A stretch of 64,000 nucleotides of DNA from an uncultured Candidatus Entotheonella sp. (lineage in GTDB: Bacteria > Tectomicrobia > Entotheonellia > Entotheonellales > Entotheonellaceae), in NCBI GenBank assembly GCA_951828535.1, contig OX639990.1:1413300-1477299 (forward strand), written 5' to 3'. Positions 1-9,138 of this stretch are shown here, in pieces. A program made the position numbers and the translations under genes. The first letter of the stretch is position 1. Each line of letters opens with the position of its first letter. The notes beneath the pieces were generated by a model, which was not told where the DNA came from, made no database searches, and was given only the letters and a program-made list of their open reading frames with translations.

Positions 1-73
1 TTGAACGTGAATGCGAAGCCGACATCATACGAGCGAGGCCCCGCAGCGTCAATTGTTGCCTTGGCCTATGTAG

Positions 74-99
74 ATCGGGTTAGCGCAGCGTAATCCGAC
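74..99. repeat. REP-like imperfect palindrome
   Basis: An imperfect inverted repeat has arms CGGGTTA and TAATCCG around a GCGCAGCG centre. It resembles the short REP-type palindromes common in proteobacterial intergenic DNA. It lies in the only non-coding stretch at the left edge (1-132), just before the SD and start of the first gene. It could also be a terminator of an off-window gene. Confidence 0.4.
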
Positions 100-132
100 G
101 ATTCCTCAGCATGCCTTCAAGGAGACGTTCCC

Positions 133-2292
133 ATGGCGACCCAACCAGACACCGCGCCAGCCTGGATACCCGGCGCCTGCCCGCACGACTGCCCGGACCG
201 CTGCAGTTGGCAGGTCAAGGTTGAAGACGGCACGGCCGTCGAGCTGGTCGGCGACAAGCTGCAGCCCTTCACGCGCGGTGTCCTGTGCGCCAAGGTCGAT
301 CACTACCTGGACCGCGTCTACAGCTCGGATCGCGTGCTCCACCCGCTGCGGCGCGTCGGCGCCAAGGGCGACGGCCAATTCGAACGCATCGGCTGGAACG
401 AGGCCATCGCCGACGTTGCCGCGCGCCTGCGCCGCCTCATCAACCAGCACGGCGCTACCACCGTCCTGCCCTACAGCTACATGGGCACGCAAGGCATCGT
501 CCAGACCAGTTCGCTGGACCGGCGCTTTTTCGCGCGCCTCGGCGCCACCCGTCTGGAGCGCAACATCTGCGCCAGCACCGCGGGCCGCGGCATCGTCGCC
601 ACCCTCGGCGCCACCACCGGCATGCTGCCCGAGGACATCGCGCATAGCCGCTTCATCATCCTGTGGGGCACCAACACGGTGGTCACCAATCTGCACCTGT
701 GGCCGTTCATCCGCCAAGCCAGGGCCGCCGGCGCCACCGTGGTGGTGATCGATCCGCTCAAGACGCGGACCGCGGCGCAGGCCGATTGGCACCTGCGCCC
801 CCTGCCGGGCACCGACGCCGCCCTGGCCCTGGGCATGATGCACGTCATCGTGAACGAAGACCTGCATGACAAGGATTACGTTGCGCGGCACACCCTGGGT
901 TTCGACCGCCTATGCGCCCGGCTTGACGACTACCCGCCGGAGCGCGTCGCCGCCATCACCGGCCTGCCGGCTAACGACGTCGTGCGGCTGGCTCGCACGT
1001 ACGCCGAAACCCAGCCGTCCGCTATACGGGTACTGGTCGGCATGGAGCATCACGCCCACGGCGCCATGGCCTTTCGCACCATCGCCTGCCTGCCGGCCCT
1101 GGTCGGCGCCTGGCGTCATCGCGGCGGCGGCATTGTCGATTTCACCGCCAAGCCGCACTACCAGGCGCTGAACGTCGCTGGCGCCGAAAAGCGCGAGTTG
1201 GAAGACCGCAGCATCCGCTCCGTCAACATGGTGCAGTTGGGCGAGGCGCTGACCAGCGAAGCGATGACACCGCCCATTCATGCTCTCATCGTCTACAACA
1301 GCAACCCTGCGGTCATTGCGCCCAATCTGAACCGGGTGCGCGCCGGCCTGGCCCGGCAGGACCTGTTCACGGTCGTCCACGAGCAGTTCCTGACCGACAC
1401 CGCGCGTTATGCCGATTACGTCTTTCCGGCCACCACGCAAGTCGAGCATCTCGACCTGTTGTGGTCGTGGGGCCACACCTACGTCACCCTGAATCGCCCT
1501 GCCATTGCGCCACTCAGCGAGACGGTGCCGAATACCGAATTCTTTCGCCGCCTGGCCGCCGCCCTCGGCCTCCACGAGCCGGACTTGTATGAATCCGACG
1601 AGAGCCTCGTGCGTACCGCCCTGGACAGCGACCATCCCTATCTGGACGGCGTCACCTTCGAGCGCCTGTGGGAGTACGGCTGGGCGCCGCTCAACCTACC
1701 CGGAGACTGGCGGCCCTTCGCCGATGGCGGCTTCCCCACGCCGTCCGGCAAGTGCGAGTTCTACGCCGAGCACCTGCAGGCCCTCGGGCTGGACCCCCTG
1801 CCGGCGTTCGAGCCCGCGAACGAGAGCCCTGCTGGCGACACCGCGCTGGCCACCCGCTTTCCGCTGCTGCTGATGACGCCGAAGACGCCCTTGCACTTCC
1901 TCAATTCGAGCTACGCCAACCTGCCCCGCCATCTGCGCGCCGAACCCGAACCCAGGCTCGACATCCACGCCGCTGACGCCGAGTCCCGAGGCATCGCCGA
2001 CGGCGGCCCCGTTCGCGTCTTCAACGACCGCGGCGCCATCCACCTGCGCGCCCGCGTCGCCGACCGCGTGCGCCCCGGCGTCGTTGCCGTTCCCTTCGGC
2101 TGGTGGAAGGCCCACGCCCCTTCCGGCGCCCTCGCCAACATCCTCACCGCCGACGGCCTCAGCGACCTCGGCGGCGGCGGCGATTGGCACGACACGTTGG
2201 TGCAGGTGAGCCGGGACGAGGCGTCTGAATTCCGGGTTGTTCCAAACCCCAGTGGCCTCGTTCCCGGCATCGACCCGGAAAAGCTGAATTAA
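133..2292 (+). CDS. Molybdopterin-dependent oxidoreductase (DMSO reductase superfamily)
   Basis: Cytoplasmic catalytic subunit of the molybdopterin/4Fe-4S oxidoreductase superfamily, 719 aa. An N-terminal [4Fe-4S] site is visible as Cys16-x3-Cys20-x3-Cys24 with Cys52 in GVLCAK. The core then carries the superfamily pattern WGTN...NLHLW, and residues from about 590 form the C-terminal molydopterin-dinucleotide-binding domain (PLLLMTPK, DGGPVRVFND). No twin-arginine signal is present, so it probably acts in the cytoplasm. An AAGGAG Shine-Dalgarno lies 8 bases before the ATG. It stands alone, with no electron-transfer or membrane subunit beside it, so the substrate cannot be inferred. Formate, polysulfide or hydratase-like activities are all possible within this family. 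Confidence 0.93.
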   Translation: MATQPDTAPAWIPGACPHDCPDRCSWQVKVEDGTAVELVGDKLQPFTRGVLCAKVDHYLDRVYSSDRVLHPLRRVGAKGDGQFERIGWNEAIADVAARLRRLINQHGATTVLPYSYMGTQGIVQTSSLDRRFFARLGATRLERNICASTAGRGIVATLGATTGMLPEDIAHSRFIILWGTNTVVTNLHLWPFIRQARAAGATVVVIDPLKTRTAAQADWHLRPLPGTDAALALGMMHVIVNEDLHDKDYVARHTLGFDRLCARLDDYPPERVAAITGLPANDVVRLARTYAETQPSAIRVLVGMEHHAHGAMAFRTIACLPALVGAWRHRGGGIVDFTAKPHYQALNVAGAEKRELEDRSIRSVNMVQLGEALTSEAMTPPIHALIVYNSNPAVIAPNLNRVRAGLARQDLFTVVHEQFLTDTARYADYVFPATTQVEHLDLLWSWGHTYVTLNRPAIAPLSETVPNTEFFRRLAAALGLHEPDLYESDESLVRTALDSDHPYLDGVTFERLWEYGWAPLNLPGDWRPFADGGFPTPSGKCEFYAEHLQALGLDPLPAFEPANESPAGDTALATRFPLLLMTPKTPLHFLNSSYANLPRHLRAEPEPRLDIHAADAESRGIADGGPVRVFNDRGAIHLRARVADRVRPGVVAVPFGWWKAHAPSGALANILTADGLSDLGGGGDWHDTLVQVSRDEASEFRVVPNPSGLVPGIDPEKLN

Positions 2293-2453
2293 CTCTCCGA
2301 ACAGCTCAATGCTGAGGTTTCCGCGGACGGAAGCACGCCGTGAACGTGCCGGTCGTCAAGCTGGTCATGTGTGCCTGTGGCAAGGTGCTGACTCGGTCTC
2401 ACGAATACCACGCATAAGGGATACCGGCGATGCGATGCAGTCTGTCGCCACCC

Positions 2454-3680
2454 TTACCCAGCGTCGCAGACCCACTGTTGATGATGGGCGTCGAAATACC
2501 AGCGGTATTGCCAGGCGCCGGCATCGGTCATGGACCAGCGGCGGTCCTGGAGGTGGGATTGCAAGATCGCCAGGCCGCTTTGCAGTTGCTCGCGCGTGTA
2601 GAAGCCGGGACGGGTTCCGGCGAGGTCGTCTTGGAGGAGTTGGCATTCGAGGCGTAAGGTGCCTTCGACGAGGTCGCGCAGGCGCCAGGACTGATCGCCC
2701 AGCAGGCGGCGCATTTTGGTGATGAAGTTGAGAATGATGCCGGGTTTTTTGGCCAACACCCAGCCGAGCTGGTGGGAGCGGGGCGACAGGTCGCCGGCGT
2801 AGGCAAAGGCGGGGATGCGGCCGGTGACTTTGTTCTCCACGAAGCTGCCGAAACCCAGAATCGTCAGGTCGCGGCGGCGCAGCAGATCAGAGGGATCGGG
2901 TTGACCCTGCGGCTGGCCGTAACGGTTGATGACCCGGCTGTTGATGCAGACGAAGGACGTGTAGACGACCGCGGTGCCCTTGGCGCTGCCGGGGCTTTGC
3001 TCGACTGAGTGGGCGGGCAGCGGCTCACCGTCGTAGTTGGAGAAAACGGTGCCGGCGCCGATGTTCGTGGCGTTCGGCAGGCCCGCAAGCACCTCCTCGC
3101 GTCCGTCTTCAGTGAAGATGGGGTAATCGGCGGGTGCCAGCAGGCTGAGGTAGGTATTGGCGTGCTCGCTCACGAATCCGCGGCCGAAGATGAGGGTTTT
3201 GCTGACTTCCGAACCCAACTGGCAATCCGCCGCCGTGCGGCTGCGGGTCATGTTGGTAAAGGTGCGAAGGTCGTTACGGGGTCCGACGTGGCAGTGGTCC
3301 AACGCCGCATGGATGCCGCGGCTGCCGGTTTCAACCAGCGTGTTGAGCAGGTGCGAGTGACTGAACCAGGTATCGTCTTGCAGACGGGTCGAGCGCTGAT
3401 CCACACCCCACCCCCCAAACTCGAAAGCACCGCGCTGCCCGGAAGCCTGCACGTGACAGTTGATCAGCGTCACACGGTCGCCGAGCACGACGGGGTGATC
3501 CTCGCAGCCGGTGACGACGGAATTGATCAACCGGCAATCGCGCCCCGCCACGACGTGCTGCAGGTGACTACGAATGACCTCGGTGCCTTCACCCAGGCAG
3601 ACCGTCGCTGCTGATTCTACGGCGCTCAACCGTACGCTCCTCGCTGCTCCGCTTGACAATTCGCCGAAAGTCGCGTGCAA
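2454..3680 (-). CDS. GlmU-like left-handed beta-helix (hexapeptide repeat) protein
   Basis: A 408-aa protein whose first ~290 residues are rich in short beta-helix turns (for example VVLGDRVTLINCHV, CQLGSEVSKTLIFG). It contains NIGAGTVFSNYDGE, close to the acetyltransferase signature of GlmU-type enzymes. The C-terminal ~110 residues are helical and unrelated to GlmU. The N-terminal nucleotidyltransferase domain of GlmU is absent, so it may be a sugar acyltransferase or a structural relative. It is transcribed divergently from the following leuC-like gene across a 111-bp gap. The exact reaction is unknown. Confidence 0.65.
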   Translation of the reverse strand: MHATFGELSSGAARSVRLSAVESAATVCLGEGTEVIRSHLQHVVAGRDCRLINSVVTGCEDHPVVLGDRVTLINCHVQASGQRGAFEFGGWGVDQRSTRLQDDTWFSHSHLLNTLVETGSRGIHAALDHCHVGPRNDLRTFTNMTRSRTAADCQLGSEVSKTLIFGRGFVSEHANTYLSLLAPADYPIFTEDGREEVLAGLPNATNIGAGTVFSNYDGEPLPAHSVEQSPGSAKGTAVVYTSFVCINSRVINRYGQPQGQPDPSDLLRRRDLTILGFGSFVENKVTGRIPAFAYAGDLSPRSHQLGWVLAKKPGIILNFITKMRRLLGDQSWRLRDLVEGTLRLECQLLQDDLAGTRPGFYTREQLQSGLAILQSHLQDRRWSMTDAGAWQYRWYFDAHHQQWVCDAG

Positions 3681-3791
3681 TTATTCTTCCCTCCGACGGC
3701 AACCGCATGCGCCGCCATTCGGGCACGCAACACAACATCTCGCAACCCAACCAAGGCTTGCCCCTGCGTGGGGTAAGCGGGGGACACCACC

Positions 3792-5102
3792 ATGGGCATG
3801 ACTCGCAGTGAACACATCCTCGCGCGGTCTTCCGGCAAGGCCCGCGTCGCCCCCGGCGACATGGTCGTCGGCAAGGCCGACGTGATCATGGGCAATGATA
3901 TCACGACTTCCCTGACGGTCCGCATCCTCGACGCCAACGGCATCACCCAGTTCGCCGACCCGGACAAAGTCTTCATCGTCATGAGCCACTTCGTACCGGC
4001 CAAGGACATTGCATCGGCCGCCATGGCCAAAACGTGCCGGGATTTCGCGCGCCAGTACAACATCAAGCATTACTTCGAGGCTGGCCAGGGCGGCATCGAG
4101 CACGCCCTGCTGCCGGACGAGGGCTACGTCGTCCCCGGCGATCTGGTGCTTGGCGCCGACTCCCACAGTTGCACCTACGGCGGCGTCAACACGTTCGCCA
4201 CCGGCATCGGCTCCACCGATCTGGCAGCCGCCTGGACCACGGGCGAGCTGTGGCTGCGCGTGCCCGAGACCATCAAGATCGTCTTCAACGGCGTGCCGAA
4301 GAGCCCGTGGGTCTCCGGCAAGGACGTGGTGCTCTTCCTCATCAGCCAATTGGGCGACGACGGCGCCCTGTATCAGGCACAGGAATTTCATGGCGAGGGA
4401 ACCCAGCATCTGTCGGTCGAAGGGCGCCTGACCATCGCCAACATGGCCATCGAGGGCGGTGCCAAGAACTCCATCTTCCCGTGCGACGACAAAACGCTGG
4501 CGTACGAGGCCGGGCGGGCGAAACGCGATTTCCAGGGCGTGGAAGCGGACGCCGACGCCGCCTACGCCGCAGTGCACGAGTTCGACATTTCGAATCTGGA
4601 GCCCCAGGTCGCCTTCCCGCACCTGCCCAGCAACTGCAAGTCGGTGAGCCAGGCGATGCAGGAGAAAGTGGCCATCGACCAGGTGTTCATCGGTTCGTGC
4701 ACCAATGCCAAGCTGGAAGATCTGCGCATCGCGGCCAAAATCCTGGACGGCCACCAACTGGCCAAGTGGACGCGCGGCGTCGTCATCCCGGCCAGCCACA
4801 ACATCTACATGCAGGCCCTGGACGAAGGGCTGATCAGCATCTTCGCCAAAGCCGGCTTTGCCGTCGCCGAGGGCACCTGCGGCCCCTGCCTGGGCGGCTA
4901 CATGGGGGTCATCGGGGCGGGCGAACGGATGCTGTCGACGTCCAACCGCAACTTCAAAGGCCGCACCGGCGACGTGCGCGGCGAGACCTACTTGGCGTCG
5001 CCGGCAGTGGCGGCCGCCTCGGCGATTACCGGCTTCATTACGGACCCCGGCGAAGTGGCCCCGGCCGATACCGCAGCGGCGCTGACCCAATTCACGGAAT
5101 AG
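3792..5102 (+). CDS. leuC: 3-isopropylmalate dehydratase / homoaconitase-type large subunit
   Basis: Large subunit of a two-subunit aconitase-superfamily hydro-lyase, 436 aa. The [4Fe-4S] ligands are Cys303 in GSCTNAK and Cys363/Cys366 in TCGPCLGG; GADSHSCTYGG is the substrate-site motif near residue 118. The length and the short separate small subunit fit the LeuC2/HacA/DmdA branch rather than the classical 470-aa LeuC. It is followed 19 bp downstream by its partner small subunit, so the two form an operon. Likely leucine biosynthesis (2- to 3-isopropylmalate), but homoaconitate or dimethylmalate substrates cannot be excluded, and no leuA or leuB is present nearby. Confidence 0.92.
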   Translation: MGMTRSEHILARSSGKARVAPGDMVVGKADVIMGNDITTSLTVRILDANGITQFADPDKVFIVMSHFVPAKDIASAAMAKTCRDFARQYNIKHYFEAGQGGIEHALLPDEGYVVPGDLVLGADSHSCTYGGVNTFATGIGSTDLAAAWTTGELWLRVPETIKIVFNGVPKSPWVSGKDVVLFLISQLGDDGALYQAQEFHGEGTQHLSVEGRLTIANMAIEGGAKNSIFPCDDKTLAYEAGRAKRDFQGVEADADAAYAAVHEFDISNLEPQVAFPHLPSNCKSVSQAMQEKVAIDQVFIGSCTNAKLEDLRIAAKILDGHQLAKWTRGVVIPASHNIYMQALDEGLISIFAKAGFAVAEGTCGPCLGGYMGVIGAGERMLSTSNRNFKGRTGDVRGETYLASPAVAAASAITGFITDPGEVAPADTAAALTQFTE

Positions 5103-5121
5103 CGTTAAAGGAGTACCCAAC

Positions 5122-5625
5122 ATGGCACAACCACAGCCGAAGGTGTACCGGTACGGGCGGGACATCAATACCGACCTGATTCTCCCGGCGCGCTACATGA
5201 TGTTCAACGAACCGGAAGACCTGGCCAAGCATTGCATGGAGGATCTGGACGGCGATTTTCTGCCGACCGTGCGGTACGGGGATGTCGTGGTGGGCGAGGA
5301 GAATTTCGGCTCCGGCTCATCGCGCGAGCACGCCCCGATGGCGCTCAAGGCGTCCGGCATCGTCGCGGTCATCGCGTCGTCCTTTGCCCGCATCTTCTTC
5401 CGCAACGCCATCAACATCGGCCTGCCGGTGCTCGAACTTCCGGAAGCGGTGGCCGATTTCCGACACGGAGACCCCATTTCTCTCGATATCGAGGAAGGCA
5501 TCGTGAAGAACACGCGCTCCGGCAACACCTTCCAGGCAAAGCCCTACCCGAAGGAAATCATGGACATCATCCGCGCCGACGGGTTGATGAACCTCATCAA
5601 GCAACAGCGGATAGCCCAGGGTTGA
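5122..5625 (+). CDS. leuD: 3-isopropylmalate dehydratase-type small subunit
   Basis: Swivelling small subunit (167 aa) partnering the preceding large subunit. The family motifs GRDINTDLILPARYM near residue 13 and FGSGSSREHAP near residue 60 are intact; the Ser-rich loop contacts substrate. The short length is typical of LeuD2/HacB-type subunits. An AAGGAG SD precedes the ATG. A strong hairpin follows the stop, so the operon probably ends here. Confidence 0.92.
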   Translation: MAQPQPKVYRYGRDINTDLILPARYMMFNEPEDLAKHCMEDLDGDFLPTVRYGDVVVGEENFGSGSSREHAPMALKASGIVAVIASSFARIFFRNAINIGLPVLELPEAVADFRHGDPISLDIEEGIVKNTRSGNTFQAKPYPKEIMDIIRADGLMNLIKQQRIAQG

Positions 5626-5654
5626 CCCACTTTGTACCGCCGCCCGAACGACCG

Positions 5655-5683
5655 GCAGGGAGAGAGCCAGTAACTCTCCCTGC
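5655..5683 (+). terminator. Stem-loop after leuD
   Basis: GCAGGGAGAG pairs with CTCTCCCTGC around a 9-base loop, 30 bases after the leuD stop. No U-run follows, so it may act as a mRNA 3' stabiliser or a Rho-assisted terminator. Confidence 0.5.
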
Positions 5684-5693
5684 TGCGTCTGAT

Positions 5694-6091
5694 TCAACGA
5701 CGTTCGTTAAGAGGCACTTCCAAGGGCTTGATCCACGGCGCCGGCCAAATCGAGCGCGGCTTCTCCAAAAGGTTGACGGCGGGATCCACCAGATACTGCC
5801 GCCGCCTGCCGTTCAACGACACCTTGCCCTCACACGAATCGAGACGACCCGTTTCCCTTCCGCCCGCAACCGCTCGCCGAGATAAAGGGCGAACTGGTGG
5901 ATCATGTCCGGTCGGCTCGCCATTTTCCGCCTCTGCCACGATTTCAAGTAGTCCCTGGGAGACACTTCGGGCTCGTCCCCCGTTTCGTCCATGACATTCG
6001 GAAGTCGTTCCACTCGGAAAGTCCTGAAATCCGGGAACTGAAAATCCGAACCGGAACTGTCCGCGGTGCCAAGCAGTGAGGGGTTCCACAA
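5694..6091 (-). pseudogene. HTTM (vitamin K-dependent gamma-carboxylase-like) protein, C-terminal remnant
   Basis: Only the C-terminus of an HTTM/gamma-carboxylase-like membrane protein remains. One frame gives SPRDYLKSWQRRKMASRPDM and QFALYLGERL; the sense then continues in a second frame as KVSLNGRRRQYLVDP and ends LLEKPRSIWPAPWIKPLEVP. Joining the two frames near 5822 restores the familiar KVSLNGR...LIDP ending, which points to loss of a single A. The N-terminal membrane domain is missing, so this is a truncated and frameshifted pseudogene. Family assignment rests on the C-terminal pattern only. Confidence 0.6.
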
Positions 6092-6115
6092 TGGGACGAT
6101 TAGGAAGCATCCAGC

Positions 6116-6460
6116 CTACATACGCCGCGCCAGCCTGGGGTCCAGCGCATCGCGCAGGCCATCGCCGTGCAGGTCCATGATCGATCTGACGATCGACAGG
6201 CCGAGGCCCATTCCTTCAAGGCTGCGGCAATGATCGGGTTCGACCTGGAAGAAGCGATCAAACAGTTTGGGTAGGTACTCCGGGGCGATGCCGCGGCCGG
6301 TATCGCTGACGCGAAGCGCGCAGGTGCTCGAAGCATCGGTTTCCAGCATGAGATTCTGAATCGGCGTGCGCAGTTCATGCGCCAAGTCGGCGGAAATTTG
6401 CTGCGGGCGCGCGACGGCCTCTTTCAGGCGATCCAGCATGCCGTCAAACGCCAGCGCCAT
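6116..6460 (-). pseudogene. Chimeric remnant: sensor histidine kinase fused to a DppC-type permease tail
   Basis: Three pieces are joined in one frame. Residues 1-36 are the end of a HAMP linker plus H-box (FDGMLDRLKEAVAR, SADLAHELRTPIQNLM). The next ~60 are the end of a HATPase_c domain (RVSDTGRGIAPEYLPKLFDR, GMGLGLSIVRSIMDLHG). The last 15 (DGLRDALDPRLARRM) are the C-terminus typical of DppC permeases, as in the intact copy at 9939. About 130 residues between H-box and ATP-binding domain are missing. The ATPase segment is nearly identical to 7813-7992. It cannot be a functional kinase. Confidence 0.75.
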
Positions 6461-6536
6461 AACATCCCCAAATATCAAATCCGAAAACTTCGCTCTCGAC
6501 GTTCCGCTAGGGTTTTGCAAGTGGCTCAATAAGACG

Positions 6537-7193
6537 TCAGAACAATACATACGTCGCTGCGGCATTGACTCCACGCAACCATTTGACAAGCTCAAGCGCT
6601 GGAATTGCCAGGATAAAGAATGCAGCGTCCCAAAAACAGCGGTTCAACGCTCGAACGTCAACATTCACGCTGGACTCCGATTGCAATGCCCTGAAATTCA
6701 CAGGGATGAACCGTGGCGCACTGTTTTTGTAGGCAACATAGTCCTCTGCAAACTCATACGAAAGATATGCCTCTTCCTTCCTGGCCGCCTGTAAAAAAAT
6801 CAGAACGGTAACTGATGTCAAAACAACCGCATAAACCAGACTCTGAAGCAAGAATCCAAAACCGACCACGCCCATTATCGAAAACAAGTACAGCGGGTTG
6901 CGGCAAAGCGAATACGGCCCTGCTGTCACCAACCTCCTATTTTTGTTGCCACCGATATACAGGATTGCCCAACATCTGCCCAGCACGCAGGCAATAATCA
7001 GTATGATTCCGATTTGTTCCAGAAATCCGCCGAATGCCGTTTTATCAAAATATGGTCTTATGAAAAGTGCCGGAGGGAAAAGAGCAGCTCCGAGAACACG
7101 AAATACACTGATGCGAATCCTTTGATTGAATGGCGGACCCTTCTCCTGTTTGACCTGGTCCGGAGACACATCGCGTTGAGCCCATTCGGTCAT
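6537..7193 (-). CDS. Isoprenylcysteine methyltransferase / phospholipid methyltransferase family protein
   Basis: A polytopic membrane protein of about 218 aa from the ICMT/PEMT family. The signature LVTAGPYSLCRNPLYLFSIMG near residue 90 and the downstream EEAYLSYEFAEDYVAYKNSAP pattern form the SAM- and substrate-binding core in this family; PRFIP follows. At least four hydrophobic segments are visible. The ATG at 7193 is preceded by a G-rich SD; a GTG 12 bases upstream is an alternative. AT content is higher than in neighbouring genes and it sits between pseudogenes, so horizontal acquisition is plausible. The methyl acceptor is unknown. The last ~35 residues are poorly matched to the family. 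Confidence 0.75.
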   Translation of the reverse strand: MTEWAQRDVSPDQVKQEKGPPFNQRIRISVFRVLGAALFPPALFIRPYFDKTAFGGFLEQIGIILIIACVLGRCWAILYIGGNKNRRLVTAGPYSLCRNPLYLFSIMGVVGFGFLLQSLVYAVVLTSVTVLIFLQAARKEEAYLSYEFAEDYVAYKNSAPRFIPVNFRALQSESSVNVDVRALNRCFWDAAFFILAIPALELVKWLRGVNAAATYVLF

Positions 7194-7304
7194 CGTCTGA
7201 CCCACCCCCCTTGAAGTGGTCCATCCTGATGTTGTGTGATAAACATGTGATCGGCCCCCATGGAGTGGCCCAGTCCAAATGTTAGTTCATAGTCAGCATT
7301 GGCC

Positions 7305-7610
7305 TCAGTGAGTACTGAACAGGGCTTGATAGAACCCCCGGCTTGTCCACAAACCTGCAGGCTGCGGAGTTGGCCGGGCAGTCAACGCCGGCACCACGAC
7401 CTCCGGCGCCGGCGCTCGGTAACCAAGCGAGGCATGCGGCCTCACCCTGTTGCAGTGTCGCCGCCAATTCGCAATCACAACCTGTGCCTCCCGCAGCGTG
7501 CAGAACATCTCACCATTCAGCAGCTCGTCACGCAACCGCGCCTTGAAACTCTCGACATAGCCGTCCTCCCACGGGCTGCCAAGCGTAATGTAGGCCGTCT
7601 TGGCCCAGTA
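7305..7610 (-). pseudogene. IS3-family transposase, C-terminal remnant
   Basis: The sequence encodes the end of an IS3-type integrase core: KTAYITLGSPWEDGYVESF, then RLRDELLNGEMFCTLREAQ and RPHASLGYRAPAPE. These surround the last catalytic Glu region of the DDE domain. The first two thirds of the transposase and both element ends are absent, so the copy is dead. Flanking 7206-7304 and 7611-7720 show no gene. Confidence 0.85.
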
Positions 7611-7699
7611 ACAACATAGCTGTCATAGAGTGCCAAATTGACGCCGCTCGCTCGGAGCCCCTCTGACGGATTTGCCGGCGCTCATGCCCTGAACCTCAA

Positions 7700-7714
7700 A
7701 AAACCCAGGGTTTT
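7700..7714 (-). terminator. Short hairpin after the kinase fragment
   Basis: AAAACCC and GGGTTTT form a tight inverted repeat just after the minus-strand kinase stop, with extra T residues beyond the stem on that strand. Weak candidate for an intrinsic terminator. Confidence 0.3.
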
Positions 7715-7720
7715 GGGGTA

Positions 7721-8338
7721 TCACGCTGGCGCCTCCTTTACCGTGGGTTGGGCGGGAAAATACAGCGTGAACGTAGTGCCTTGAGACGGCGTGCTGTGAA
7801 CCTCCACCCTGCCGCCGTGCAGGTCCATGATCGACCTGACAGTCGACAGGCCAAGGCCCATTCCTTCAAGGCTGCGCCAATGATCGGGTTCGACCCGGAA
7901 GAAGCGATCAAACAGTTTGGGTAGGTACTCCGGGGCGATGCCGCGGCCGGTATCGCTGACGCGAAGCGCGCAGGTGCCCGAAGCATCGGTTTCCGCCGCC
8001 AGCGTGATGGTGCCGCCGGCGGGCGTGTAGCGCAGGGCATTCGACAGCAGGTTCGTCAGCGCCCGATGCTGCTGCAGCTCGGCCTGGACGACTCCACTTC
8101 CCTGATAGGCAACCGCAAGTCCGTGCTCCTCGGCCGCGGCATCGAAAAAATCCCAGACACTCTGAACCGTATCGAGGGCATCGCGCGTCTGCCAATCCAG
8201 TCCCTGTTGCGGACTCTCGGCCCGGGCCAGAAAGAGAAGATCGTCCGCCATGACGGCGAGGCGCCGCAATTGCTCCAAGATACGCATTGGCGCCTCCGAT
8301 TCGTGGCAGCTCTCGCGGACGGCATCGGATACCAGCAT
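7721..8338 (-). pseudogene. Sensor histidine kinase, C-terminal half only
   Basis: About 205 aa covering the end of the dimerisation helix (LRRLAVMADDLLFLARAE) and a complete HATPase_c domain: N-box NLLSNALRYTP, G1 SDTGRGIAP, F-box LFDRFFRVEPDH and G2 GMGLGLSTVRSIM. It resembles heavy-metal sensor kinases of the CusS type. The periplasmic sensor, membrane helices, HAMP and H-box are missing, and the frame upstream is broken. No response regulator is adjacent. Probably a truncated gene; expression as a stand-alone ATP-binding fragment cannot be excluded. Confidence 0.8.
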
Positions 8339-8377
8339 TTGGAGCCAACGTATAGAGGAATGCTGAAGCGCCTCTAC

Positions 8378-8956
8378 TCATAAGACAAACGCGAGAACGA
8401 TGAAAAGCAGGAGGCCTGCAGCACTGATCGCGACCGTACGTACGCGAAGCCACATATCGGACAAGCCAAGCCAGAAACCCGTGATGACGATGACGAGAAG
8501 CCCCAGTGCCATGACTTTCTGCAGGGTCTTGAAAGCCGTCGGTCCGTGGCCCTTGTGCAGTTCGATCAGACGTTTCTGCACGTTCGGCTCGTTGCGGATC
8601 ACCCGAACGCCGTCCTGGCCGACGTGTACGACGTAATGCACGCGCGAGGTTGGACGGGTGGTCAGCGTGCTGTCTTCTTGTTTGAGGTATTCGAAGCGAT
8701 GCTCGATGCCCGCGTCTGCGAGCAATTGTCGAACGGCTGCCTTCAGGTCGGGCGCGGCAAGGTCGAGCGAGACGCCCGGCATCAGAGACACCGGTATCTC
8801 TGTGACGTTGCCCTTGACCCCTAGTAGGTAAAGGCCACCGGAAATGGCCATCAGCAACACGACCGGGGCGAGGAAAGCCGCCACGCAAAGGTGCAAGATA
8901 GTCCAGAAGTCGCGCCCCATAAAGGGTGCATGCCATTGTTTGCCAGCAGAAGGCAT
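8378..8956 (-). CDS. PepSY-associated transmembrane protein
   Basis: A membrane protein of about 192 aa. It has one membrane helix near residues 17-45 (VAAFLAPVVLLMAISGGLYL), a periplasmic-type middle region and two C-terminal helices (VMALGLLVIVITGFWLGL, ISAAGLLLFIVLAFVL). The arrangement and the LHKGHGPTAFKTLQKVMAL segment match PepSY-TM proteins, often linked to two-component systems or metal handling. The start at 8956 is chosen because GGAGGTG lies 7 bases upstream. The kinase fragment follows downstream, so the two may once have formed a sensing operon. Confidence 0.75.
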   Translation of the reverse strand: MPSAGKQWHAPFMGRDFWTILHLCVAAFLAPVVLLMAISGGLYLLGVKGNVTEIPVSLMPGVSLDLAAPDLKAAVRQLLADAGIEHRFEYLKQEDSTLTTRPTSRVHYVVHVGQDGVRVIRNEPNVQKRLIELHKGHGPTAFKTLQKVMALGLLVIVITGFWLGLSDMWLRVRTVAISAAGLLLFIVLAFVL

Positions 8957-9138
8957 CTTGAGCACCTCCCAGAGAACCTGAAAACAGGGATCGATGTACG
9001 TCAGATGGTGGGGAGGCATTGTGTAAATACCCACACCCCGGATCGTTCACCCTAGTCGTCATCGTCGTCCAGGTCTGGTGACGAGCCACCGCTGTCGTCG
9101 AATTGGATGGCCTCAGCGATGATGCTGCCAAGCTGACC

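Noticed and set aside
3681-5168. A 495-codon open frame antisense to the leuC-like gene
   Set aside because: It mirrors a strongly conserved gene, has low-complexity shadow composition and no SD; high GC creates such frames.
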